Below are positions 1-11,629 of a stretch of DNA of 64,000 nucleotides, piece by piece; positions within the stretch are counted from its first letter, which is position 1; each line of letters begins with the position of its first letter. A model generated the notes under the pieces. That model was not told the origin of the DNA. It worked only from the letters and a program-made list of their open reading frames with translations, and made no database searches. Made by a program: the position numbers and the translations under genes. The DNA comes from Channa striata (lineage: Eukaryota; Chordata; Actinopteri; Anabantiformes; Channidae), in contig CM065188.1 in assembly GCA_033026295.1 (NCBI GenBank), positions 15,944,854 to 16,008,853 on the forward strand. Reading direction: 5' to 3'.

Positions 1-3000
1 AGGCCTCCGCGCCCTCCGAGCCCGTCCAAAAGGTCGACAAGGATGGTAAGGGCAGGGATCTGTACACAAACACACTGCTGCACCACACGCACAGACGAGA
101 CCACACACTAACACCCGGGCAGAACACACACACGTGGCAGCAAAGGGATCATGCAAAAGCTTGATGCAGACAAATGCAAATACGTACGTAAACACACGAA
201 AGATCAGATGGAGCTTTTGGATAAAGATGAGCCGCTTTGTGTTGCAGGTTCTGAGCTGCTGATGGGTACGTACACATCAGTAGCAAAATCACCTTTTAAA
301 AAGCTGCTTCACGCTGTCGCAACGTGACGAACAAGGGAATGTCTCCACCGAGTGTTTCTGCGTGTCTGCTGACCACAGTTTTTCTATTCTTATTCCTATT
401 GTTGTGTCATTTGCCTATTTCAACGACAGCACCAACACGCACCACAGCAAGGCTCAGATGTGTCAATTCAGCACCTGAACAGGCTCGACCCAATTGGTTA
501 GACCCAAGTTTCCAAAAGAAAAGCACAGGAGACTGACACGTACCTTATGTACATGTGCTGGGGTTAATTGAGTCCAGGTGTGAACAGCGTATAGGTGGCC
601 ACCTGTAAGCATGAAGAAGAAGCTAAATTCACCGAAACCAGGGCAGAGTTCATGAGGATAAATGTCTGATGTTGTTCCCCCTGTTTTTGTCAAAGAAGGT
701 TGTTTCAGGTGAAGCACCAAAGTGTCACTGAGTCATGAGTTTGCTGTAAAGTCTACGATCCATCACTCTCCACAAATCTCATCCCCTGTCCCGCCTCGTT
801 CTTCCTTGGTCACACTTCCTGCAAATCAACCGCTCACGTTTCACCTTTCAACTTTTCATCTTTCAGCGGGATCCATTCGTGCACCTGTCTGAAACTGGGT
901 TGGGTTTGAGGAGTATCTGCATCGTTATCGTAGGGACGATGCAGTTACTCCTCAAACCCATTTCATTATCAGTTCTTCTTAACAATTATGACTTTCTCCT
1001 CGGTGAATAGGCGTGCCCTCGGCTCCTGGTCACGTCGTTGCCACCAGGAACACCAAGTCGTCTGTGTTTGTTCAGTGGGAGGCTTCCAAACAACCCAAGA
1101 ACCTGATGGGATATTACATCGACGGCCGTGCTGCTGGGTCCAAAGAGTGGTTCGCCTGTAACCACAAACCGTTCAAAAACACCAGGTGAGTGTTATCGAA
1201 CTGTCTAATTGAAGTTTTTCCTTGGTGCAGACTCATTAACGCTCGTTTATGACGTTGGCTGTGCTCAAAGGCGGCAGCAAACTATTTTAAAACTGCTGTA
1301 CATCCAGCTTGACTCAATGTGTTTCTGCTGCTGTGGTGATGGATTTTTAATGCACGTTGTTAATTGGAAACAATAAAAATCTGTGGAAAGCTTCAAAGTG
1401 TGATTGTAAATAGAACGGTGACACAGAGTTGCTCGGGCTCATCGCAGCTGGTCGCAGTGATGGTTTGTAATGTTTGTGTCAGGTTCGTGGTCCACGGCCT
1501 GACCCCAGGAGAGACCTACGTGTTCCGTGTCCAAGCTGTTAACGTGTTTGGCCTGAGCGACGAGTCCCAGGAGTCGTCTCCCATCGCTGTGGAGCCAGCC
1601 CTCGGTAAGAGCTGCACCTGTATGCGGCATGTTAAATCAGATTACGCCAGTGTCAGGAACACGAGCAGCGCTGATGTTCGTTGTTCTGTCCAGGCAAGCG
1701 AGCGGAACATGGCATATACTCAGTGAAGTTCATTTTCTCCTGCCTGACACACTCCTTCCTCTTTGGCCACGATCACTTTGTGTGTTTGAGTCACAGGGAA
1801 TGACCACGATATTAGCGAAACGCACAAGATCACAACACTGATCCTGTGTTGATTTATCGTGTACAAAGCAATAACTAAAGTGACCTGACGTTCGTATCAA
1901 ACCTGACATCTTACGCATGATCCAGCTACGCCCAGCGCTCCCCACGGCATCACCATGCTGAGCAGCGACGGCTCCTCCATTACTCTGGCCTGGAAGAAAC
2001 CCAAACACTGCGGGGGGTCCAGGGTCAATGCCTACTACGTTGACAAGAGGGACGCTGACACCTTAGTGTGGAAGGAGGTCAACCTGTCTGGATTCACTGA
2101 AAGAATGTGCACAGTGAGTGGAATCGATCAGGTACAGCATTGTCCCGTGAGTGTCCCCACATTAACCCCCGTTCTGATCTGCAACACTTCCTCTTCAGGT
2201 TGACGGTCTGACAGAAGGGAAGTTCTATGAGTTCAAGGTCCAGGCTGGTAACATGGCCGGCGTTGGTCCTTCATCGGTCCCCAGTGCCCCAATGAAATGT
2301 GAAGCTTGGACCATGGAAGAGCCAGGTACGGAATGATGGACCGTAATATCACTGGCTGAACAGTTACCTACCCGTTTAAGGATGGAGCTAAACACCAGGA
2401 CAATCTAATATTTTTATTTTGTATTATTGATGGATTATACTGCTGGTATAATTTACCACTGTTTTCAATAAGCAGACAAACCACTGCACGAACACTGACC
2501 GACTCTCTTCGGTCCTGTTCCCGTCCTATTATTTTGAAGCGTTTGTCTAATTCCAGGCCCAGCTTACGACCTGAGCTTCAGTGAGGTCAGGAGTCACTCC
2601 CTGGTCATCCTGTGGAAGGCTCCAGTCTACGCTGGAGCCAGTGCAGTCACCGGATACTTTGTGGACATGGCCAAGAAGGGCTCCTCAGAGTTTACTACCC
2701 TGAACCACGAAGCCGTGAAGCACCGTTACCTGCAGGTCTGAGATGGACTGTCTCCCCATTAACACCTTTGCTGGCATATGTTTTGTTCAAACATCGGAAA
2801 CTTGAATTTAGCTTTGGATCTGTGATAATGCCCCCGAAACCAGGGAAACGGTCGACATTTACTTCTTACTTTCCACTGGCGTCACGCTGAGCACGCATTG
2901 ACGTTCGCCTGGTTTCCTGCAGGTGGCCGATCTGGAGGAAGGTGAAAACTACGTGTTCAGAATTCGTGCTGTCAATGCAAAGGGCATCGGGAAGCCATCG

Positions 3001-6000
3001 CAGCTGTCCGACCCAGTCTGTGCCAGAGCTCTTCCAGGTGACTCAGTTTCTGATTTATTTGCATAAAAAAATGTATGTGTGTGGCTGTTTGCTTATTGAA
3101 CTTCACTCAGATTAAAATTGCTCTTTTATAAGAATGTCCTGAAATAGGAAAAAGCTCAAATATAAAGAAATTAAGATACAATTCAGATGCACATTTGACC
3201 TTTGTATGTGATCCACGTTATTACACTGAAAACTCGGAACCACACAGCTCCTGCTATGTTTATACGTGACGTGGGTGGATTTCATTTTATTATCATTTCC
3301 TGTTTCCTTTTAGTATATGTGCATATGTAATTTCTCTTTCTCTTGCATGTGTCGTCACAGGAACCAAGGAGATTGTGGCTGGTGTGGACGAGGAGACTGG
3401 AGATGTCTTCCTGTCTCTCGAGGCCTGTGAGATCTGCGAGACGTCCAAGTTTGTGTGGTCGAAGAACTACAAACCCATTGGCGACTGTCCTCGTGTCGCC
3501 GTCACAACAAAGGGCCGAACGTAAGCTCACCGTGATTCCCGGCAACGTCTTTTTATTCATAAATGGGACGTTCATTGGATCATGATGTTTTATTCCTCCT
3601 TCAAGAAGTTGTTGCTTCAAATGCTCAGAACCTCTGGACAGGGGTTTGATCTCGTTTGAAATGTTTTTTTACCTTTAACCCAAACCGTTAGAAGTGAAGA
3701 CACGTGTCACCCAGTGGAGTGGAGTCCGGCCTTTAATCATTTCTTGAGAGTAATGGACAAATAAATCAAACTTGGCTGCGGACTAATTACTGCGAAGTCG
3801 AGGCAGCTGGTTGTTGGTTTTAGACTCTGTCTGCGTGTTGTTAAAAATACAGTTAGTCACAATAATGAGCAAAGTTAAACTGACTCGACTAATAGATGAT
3901 CATAAAAAGTCGCCCAGTCCGTTCGAAATGTGGGAGTTTTTCTTTGCTAAAGCTGCTTAAAAACGTTTTTTAATTCTTCCTTTAAAATAAAACCGCTGTG
4001 TGACCGAAAACATAATCCGCACGTTCCGTTGACCTGCTCCGACTCACAGTTGAAGGCAGTTACGGCGCTTTAACTGGAATTGTGCCCCTGTGTCTATTTA
4101 AGCTTATGATTACTGTCATAGATGCTTAACTTACAGAAATCTGGCAGAAATTTGTCAGGACATTTTTGAATTGTAAACGCAGTAAACGTTTTTTTAGAAA
4201 TATTTGGCATTTCCTCGTCAAACGCAAGCGATAACAGCAGCTCCTGAGCTCAGCTTCTCCAGGACGTCTCCTACTTTACTGATTAGTGGACATGAGCAGC
4301 TGCTGTTTGTTCTGCAGATCCAGGCTGACTTTCACCCAACCCGACAAGGACGATTTGGGCAGATACTCGGTGTTCGTCACTGATACCGACGGGGTTTCTG
4401 CCAGCCACACTCTGACGGAGGACGGTACGCGGTGCAGCTGAAAAACTACAGTATATGTCCTGAAAGAAACAAGCCCATTTCTGCAGACTTTCCACTAATG
4501 TTTTGCTTTTGTTTCCTGGAATCTGTGCAGCCCTCAACACCATGCTGGAGCTCAGCTACGCCATCCGACATCCAAGTGAGTACTGTGCAGCAGCAGACTT
4601 CATGGGTCTGAGAATTTATACCAAACATTAATCTCACAACGCGAGAAATATTTTTACATTTCGGTTTCTAAATGTAGCAAAACTACAAGTTTGTTATCTC
4701 TGATCTGTGAAGGCTGTTTTTCATCATGACGAAGAAAACTGCAACTCGTTCCGTTCTTTGGTCTAATGGTTTGTCTTGGTCTCGCCTTTGTTCCGGTGCA
4801 GTTGTGCCCCTGAAACACGGCCTGAACTACGAGGTCCTGGAGAAGGGTCACGTGCGATTCTGGCTGCAGGCCGTCAAACTTTCCCCCTCTGTGTCCTACA
4901 GGTTCGTCGTTAACGACAAGGAGGTCACCAGTGGGGAGGTAAAGCTTCACCATTCACACCGAGAGACCTGCTCCTGTCACCACAGTCATTAGTAATAACT
5001 GTTTAGGCACTGACTTCTTACAGCGTTAAAAAAATCAGAAGTATTTCCCCTTCAGGTGGGAACGTGCTACACTTCCTGCTCCGCGTCCCCTCGGGTTCAC
5101 AGCTTTGTTTGACTTTTCTAATTAATTGTCTCGGATCGTCTGACACTGTTGGCTCGTCGTCAGACACCTAACACCTGTCACCTGTCGGCTACAGTCGCTG
5201 TTAACCCTTTACTCCCCTGCAAATTAAAGGCCATGATCAGGTAGAGAAATAAAAGTACAACATTTGATTCTCGAAATTGGACCATTAAAGTAACAATCAG
5301 CACAAACTTCAAACGCTCACGTAAAGTACAAATGTGTGATCACTGTAGTCGCAGTATGAACAGTGTTTGAGTGTTGCAGTGGGATTATGTGAATTTAAAT
5401 TCAGCGAGCCGCTGTGTGAGTGGACTGGTTTAGTTTTGGAATTTCAAGTCCCTCTGGACCTACTCTGTTTACATAAGGGCTCTTTTCAATGCAGGACTTT
5501 TAATGGACTATTCCACTATGCGCTAATAATTATTAATAATATCTCTATCACTCTCTGCAGGATTTCATGCACCTTATTGTGATTTTCAAAATGTGGTTTG
5601 AATTGCAGGGTAGTGCAGAATTCACAGGGGTCTGATTGAAACAGTTGTTGTTATTGGTGGGACTGATAATACATACACTGAAAATATAATAAAATGTTCC
5701 TCACCTGCCGACACAAATAACGCAGATTTAGAAGAATAGTTTTTGTTCTTCTGCACAACTTACAATTTTTCATTCAGGGTCACAAAATCAGCCACGACGT
5801 GGCCTCAGGAATCATCCAGATGACCTTGGATCAATTCACCAGAGCCGACGAGGGCACGTACACCGTGCAGATCCACGACGGCAAGGCCAAAACCCAGAGC
5901 TCCCTGGTCCTGGTGGGAGATGGTGAGACTCCAAACATTTAAAGCGCTGCTTTTTATGTTTTTTTTAAAGGGATTAATTCTACTTAATAAAAAAGGAATG

Positions 6001-9000
6001 AAAGAAAGGGACTTTTTTTTGTATTTAGCATTTCCTTGTTAATTATAATTTAAAATCCTATTTTATTCGTGTAACCAAGAATGAGGTCAAATACCAATTG
6101 GCCTCGAAAAGTGAAATGACTGTACGTAAAAACAGATATTGGAATAAGACAATAGTGTCATCTGCAAAACATGGACATGTTGTTTTTGATCCAAGTTTAT
6201 CGTCTGACTGTTTTCAGTGTTCAAAGCTGCTCTGAAGGAGGCTGAGTTTCAGAGGAAAGAGCACATGAGGAAGCAAGGTACCGACACAAACACCGGGTTT
6301 CACCGAGAACTGATGTGTGTGTGTGAATTCCTGTGACTCCACTTTGTTCTTCTAGGTCCACATTTCTCGGAGTATCTGGACTTCACTGTTACTGACGATT
6401 GTACCGTTAAACTCGCCTGCAAGGTAACAAAAGGAATGTTCTTCGTGGCACTTCTTGATGTAACCTCAAACCCCCTCTTTTAACTTCCCTGCTCCCTTTT
6501 CTTGCTCCCACTCTTTCTGTGTGTGCGCTGGTTGTCAGATGGCCAATGTGAGGAAGGACACAACCTTCCACTGGTACAAAGAGGACGAGGAGATTGTTCC
6601 AGAAGCTGCTCCCAATGTCATGTCGGGAGCCTGCGCCCTTCCCATCCCACTGGTAACTACTGCTCGAGCCGCTCCCCACGTTCGTGTGGTTGGCTGTGTT
6701 TATTTCAGATACAGGTCGTCTCCAAAAAAGATGCTTAGTCCTGGCTCAGAACCATGTATTCAACCTAAAATAATAATAACCCTTAACAATAAACTTTTTT
6801 TGCTCTTTGCGTTTGCGTTTATAATCTTGTCCTTGTTCTGGTAGTTCTCCAGAAAAGATCAGGGAGTTTACAAGGCCGTGCTCAGTGACGACAGAGGAAA
6901 GGACACGTCTGTGTTTGACATTTCAGGCAAAGGTACGTGTGATTTCTCACCAGTTGGCGCGTTCGTCAGCACGTGGTCCGGTTTTTAACGTGTCCTCCTC
7001 CTTGACTTGCAGTGTTTGACGACATCATCAACGCCCTCGCCAAGATTGCCGGTGGGTTTCAGCAGCTCATCTCAAGCTTGTGTCGTCCAGTGTGTGCATG
7101 ACAGGATGTGAACCACGCTGAGCCCAGCCCAGCTTTGTGTCCCGCTAGAGTGGACTAAATGACAAACACGCTACATACGTGCGACATGAATTGACGAGCG
7201 CTCTCTGATCTAAGCGTAGAGTGCAAAGCTTTGTCCTGGCGAACGAGATGATCTACAAGCTGCACACGTGTTAATCAGTTTGCGGTTGTGCCTCTGGGAT
7301 CTTTAGTAGTGCTGCTTCTCTCCGTCTGACCGTGGCTTCGTGTGTCTGTTGCCGTCAGGTGCGTCTGCCTCCGACCTGGTTCTGCAGTGTACTCCGGAGG
7401 GCCTCCGGCTGCAGTGCTACATGAACTACTACACAGAGGAGATGAAGACCGTCTGGAAGCACAAGTACATAACGACCACTTTTTTCCTCCATCAGTCAAA
7501 ACGTGCTTTTGTTCATTCTGGGAAACATGTCAGTTTCACTTTGTTTGTTCATTTTTAATACTGCACAGAAATAAAACACAACGATTTTGAGACCAGGTGC
7601 CTAAGTGTGTAGGGCGCCAATAGCAATTAAAATGTTCTTTAATTAGATGCTTATATAAGTTTTTGATTGCGTTTGAGGATCAGGTTGTTTTAGTTGTGGT
7701 GCTGGTGGTTAACAAACCCTACTGCAGCCTTTGCACGGTGGAACATTCTGCATCCGACTAAATCGATGAGCAAATTCCATGTAAACCTGCAGGGAAAGTA
7801 AGATCGCCTCCTCTGAGAAGATGAGGATCGGCGGAACGGCAGAGATGGCGTGGATGCAGATCTGCGATCCGTCCGACAAGGAGAAGGGTCACTACTCCAT
7901 CGAGATCTCCGACGGCGTCAAGACTCACACCAGGACCTTTGATCTGTCCGGACAAGGTAAAATAGAGTTAGCTCCATGCCTCACACTTTCCCTTAGATCG
8001 TCTGGTTCCTTTATTCATGGGTGTGTGTTATTCCTGATTTATCCCGAAAACCTTTTGGTGACTTTGAAAAGTAAAATCAAGAGGTGATTATTATTTTCTT
8101 CTTTTGCAGCATACACGAATGCCTACGAGGAGTACCTGAGACTGAAGTGAGTGGTGTGACAACAGTTCACGAACACGTTTCTTTGAATTATTTAAATAAT
8201 CTAATAAAACCCACCATCTTTTTCCTTGTAGGGCGGCTGCATTTGCTGAGAAGAGTGAGTATTTGCTTTTTTACTGTCCTGACACTGTCAGAGATTCGGA
8301 GAGTTATGCTATAACCATTATGGATTCGTTTCAAATCCCGCTTACTACGTGTCATTGATTTTTTAACAGTTTACACATTCTGAGGGTTTTAGATTCACAT
8401 TTCTTCTGTCAACCTTGTTTACACTGGGAAAACAAAGTGTTTTTTCAGATACTGATGTAAAGGAGAGCTGGGCGATGCGATTGCTGAAGGTCTTGTTAGT
8501 GAATCAAGGAGTAACCTTAGCTTTTTCCTCACTCCTCAGACCGTGGCAGAGTGGTGGGTGGTCTGCCTGACGTGGTCACTATCATGGAAGAAAAGGTGAG
8601 GCTTTGAACATCAACCGGGAGAGCAACAGAGGAGGGACTCCTCGTCCAAGACACAAACAGCTGACATTTTAGGACAGAGCAGCAAGACCCGAGCCATCCG
8701 ACGCCCTCCGTGATCGCACAAACACATACACTAACCAAACCAATGACAAACGCTGCTGCTAACTTTAGCTGAGATAGTTATAAATCCTGTAAGAGAGCAG
8801 AGGCGAACAGAGGGACGATGGGAGTTAGTGTCTAAAGAGTTCAGCCATCTGTACACAGACCTCAGCGTGAACAGCTCTCTCACGAAGGCAGCTTTAGTTT
8901 TCTTCTCGCTTGTTTTGCCAGACGTTGATCACCACAGTATCAGTGTGTGAAAAATATCTGAAGTCAAGGTCCATCAGAGTGGACCGCTAGTTTGAGGATC

Positions 9001-9664
9001 AGGAAATCAGACCAAAAATCCCCAACTCATGCCAGACACCTCTAGGGCACCTTTGGGTCCAAGCTTTCAAGTTCTGACTGCTCTCTTAACTTCACTTAAA
9101 CACACCTGCAGTCTTGAAAGTTGCTCCTTGAATGCGTTTTGACTCGAGTTGACTCTCTGTCCTCTTCAGTCCCTGAGCCTGACCTGCACCGTGTGGGGCG
9201 AGCCGACCCCTGAGGTCACCTGGTTCAAGAACGAGCAGGAGGTCGCCTCCACCGAGCACACCCGGGTCACGTTTGAGGGCGGCAAGTTCGCCAGCCTCGT
9301 CATCAACAAAGTCACTCCCGACGACTCTGGCAAATACAGCATTAACGTGCGGAACAAGTACGGCGGCGAGTTCGTCGAGATCACCGTCAGCGTCTACAAG
9401 CACGGGGAGCAGATCCCCGAGCCCAAACTGGGACAGCCCAAAGCGGCCACAGCCACGCCTGTGCCGCCAAAGTCCCCAGCTCCCCCTTCCAAAACCCCGA
9501 CCCCGACTCCTTCCAAGTCCCAGACCCCAGCATCCATGAAGAGCCCAACTCCAGCATCCACCCCTGCTTCCACCCCAGTCCCCAAGTCTCCGACTCCACC
9601 TCGCAGCGTCAAGTCGCCAACCCCGCCTAGGTTCATGAAGTCTCCAACCCCACCAAGGAAGTAA
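1..9664 (+). CDS. myom2: M-protein (myomesin-2), 3' part of gene, 23 exons in window
   Basis: Structural protein of the sarcomeric M-band that cross-links thick filaments. Coding exons: 1-45, 1011-1185, 1483-1604, 1926-2113, 2199-2325, 2557-2735, 2923-3037, 3361-3520, 4318-4424, 4531-4575, 4802-4938, 5778-5922, 6218-6277, 6356-6423, 6539-6652, 6845-6932, 7013-7051, 7359-7464, 7793-7956, 8110-8146, 8232-8254, 8540-8595, 9170-9664. All phases close, giving 930 residues and a TAA. Three FN3 domains (1011-1604, 1926-2325, 2557-3037) precede five Ig domains (3361-4424, 4802-5922, 6356-6932, 7359-7956, 9170-9410). Between them lie short helical linkers (for example VFKAALKEAEFQRKEHMRKQ), as known for myomesin My9-My13. 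The strings GTKEIVAGVDEE, NRGRVVGGLPDVVTIME and SVYKHGE match remembered M-protein better than myomesin-1 or -3. The 5' end lies left of the window. The last ~85 residues are an unusual KSPTPPR-rich tail. Introns over 300 nt show nothing beyond the hairpin at 901-960. Confidence 0.93.
901..960. repeat. Near-perfect 60-nt hairpin in a myom2 intron
   Basis: The arms 901-925 and 936-960 are reverse complements at 24 of 25 positions, around a 10-nt loop at 926-935. GAAA at 891-894 and TTTC at 961-964 could extend the stem past a bulge. The size suits a pre-miRNA-like stem-loop or a small palindromic insertion. I do not recognise it as a known microRNA. Confidence 0.7.
9584..9661 (+). repeat. myom2: 27-nt coding tandem repeat in the M-protein tail
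   Basis: Three units begin at 9584, 9611 and 9638, exactly 27 nt apart. Each encodes KSPTPPR plus two variable residues (RS-V, RF-M, then RK-stop context). A fourth, degenerate KSPTP lies just upstream. Codons differ between units, so the peptide looks better kept than the DNA. KSP is a proline-directed kinase motif and PTPPR resembles an SH3-type ligand; both roles are inference. Confidence 0.8.
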
Positions 9665-10940
9665 ACGGTGGTGGAGACGCCTGATGGCAGAATTATGCTT
9701 CTGCATGCTGCACGTAAGCAAACGTATGTTTTAGTTTTTTTATGCTTCTGTGATAGTCGTACGTGGTCCACTAGGAGCGAAATTGTAATACGGGGGAAAC
9801 AAATCAAACAAATCCCTGCACGCCATCGCTAAATGGAGAAGACATGTTTCCATTTTCTAACTGCTGCTAGCGTTTCTTTCCTACTTTGATTCCACCTTTG
9901 TGACCTTGATGAATCCACTCGCTCGAAACACAGTTCCAAGACCCGCGTTTACCCATAAGACCCCTCTGTGTCCGGGTCCCCGTCGACGTTTACGTGTACC
10001 TGTGGAGAAGCAGAATTCCGCCTTGAACGGGAAATGTTTGCCGTCAGCAGCACGGATTTAGCGCATGAGCGTGAAACCACGGGCTGTCACTTTATGTCTA
10101 GATGTAGTCACCGTTTAGGTCCCGTCGTTTCTGAACTGCTACAGTACGTCTTTACAAAGAAAAGATTCAAAAGGAAACACAGGCGGACTTGACAGAAGCT
10201 GCTGTAGTAACATAGATGTCCTGTATTACGTGTCTTTCAGCTGTGGGGAAAAAAACGAAAAGTAAGGAAAATAAAAGGCCGGGGTAGATGTCAGTGTTCG
10301 ATGTTTTCAAAGCTGCACCTTCCGCTGCGCAATGCGAGTGGAATGCCTGTCTGCAAATGTTGTTTTTGTCACAGCAGAAGTCTGGTTTATTGCAACTTTG
10401 GTGTCACTTGCAGTTCAGTTTCACCGGCTGCAAAGGAGTCATGCAGGTGGAGAAACATGATCGGCTGGATAATCGGGGTGGGCCCCAGAGGAAACAAAGG
10501 CTAGCACAGGCTAACTGCCATTCAAACGATTATTCACACCTTCCCCAGAGTGACTTCTGCTGGCGGTAGGAGTTTGTTTTTTTCTGACATGTCACACGTG
10601 TTTCACTTGTGAACACAGAGGCTTCGTTCACCTGGGTGACACATTTCCTTGTTTACAACCTGCATGAACATGCCAGTCCGTTGGTCCTGTCCCAGCGGTG
10701 TAGCAGCGTATCCAGACAGACTAGACTGAGTTGTAGTAAACCAGAATAATCTTTGAAACCAGACGACCTGGGAGTTGTCGGGTTTTTCTGTTTGTTTTTG
10801 AACTTCTATTATCAGCTGTTTTTCTCCTTCGGAGGTGCTACTAACGCCACCCTGCTGTCAGAGAAACACTCACTGGCTACCACGGTTTGTCTGTCCGTGA
10901 CATGTTTTAACCCTTGATGCTTTGTGGCGGCAATAAACTT
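9665..10940 (+). other. myom2: Probable myom2 3' UTR with polyadenylation signal
   Basis: No coding exon is seen after the TAA. A canonical AATAAA lies at 10932-10937, with a weaker AATAAAA near 10270. Part of this stretch (10585-10880) is a copy of the dispersed repeat also found at 12791-12972. How the UTR is distributed between the two signals cannot be told from sequence. Confidence 0.5.
10585..10880 (+). repeat. Dispersed repeat A, copy 1
   Basis: Runs from a TGACATGTCACACGTG start, through segments such as TTTACAACCTGCATGAACAT and CCAGAATAATCTTTGAAACC, to CTGCTGTCAGAGAAA. The same blocks occur in the same order and orientation at 12791-12972. No ORF or terminal inverted repeat was recognised. 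Confidence 0.75.
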
Positions 10941-11149
10941 CACTTATCAACCTCCTCCTGTTGTCTCTGTGATCTTATTTCTGCCTCACCCTCTTCATGC
11001 CAGATATGCGGGAAGGACGGTGACAGGATGTAACATGATTCCTGCAGCGGCAGCAACAGCGGCGCTAAATAAATCTGACAGTCAAAATGCACAAATTGAG
11101 CCGTATCCAGGCTCAGCTAGATGGGTAAACAAACCTGCTCCTGAAACCA

Positions 11150-11629
11150 GGTGAGCTCCGGTGGGCTGGGCTTGTGTGTGTCTGTGGAGTGAACAGGGCA
11201 GGTTCAACAAGCTGTTCGTTTACCTAGAAAGTTCAGTCCGCACCTTAGTGCTGCCGGTTCAGTCGGACTGCTGGATTTAGCTCTTTTTGAAAAGGCCAGT
11301 GCTGGATTCTGCCCAGGAAAACATTTCCCCGATCATGAAGTAAGTGTCTTTAATTCTGTGTTTAAATGTCAGTCACGGTGTTCAGTGGGACAACTGGCTG
11401 AAGAAGTCGGCATAAGGCTCGTATTGTTTGGCTGCTGCTGCTAAATCACACTTGACAAACAGGTTTTCACATTTTTACGTTACATATTTAAACAAGCTTT
11501 TCCCATGAATAGGACTTCCTGTGCTTTGTTTTAAGGCAAGGCCTCTTGCAGGACAGCTTAATTAAATGTCCCACAATTTGTCACGCTGAAGGTGAAAGCA
11601 CAGAACAACTCCGAGGGGATCCAGCTTCC
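11150..11629 (+). promoter_or_regulatory. fam83b: Probable fam83b 5' UTR region
   Basis: A possible noncoding first exon ends at about 11339 with GAA followed by GTAAGTG. A pyrimidine-rich acceptor ending TTTTAAG is near 11535, upstream of the ATG at 11630. The frame is open further upstream (from 11546), but conservation with mammalian FAM83B starts only after the 11630 ATG. No TATA box was recognised. Confidence 0.4.

Noticed and set aside
9092..9721. 209-aa minus-strand ORF
   Set aside because: Antisense to the Pro-rich last myom2 exon. Its Gly/Trp/Arg repeats are the mirror of proline codons, and the sense frame has full domain and splice support.
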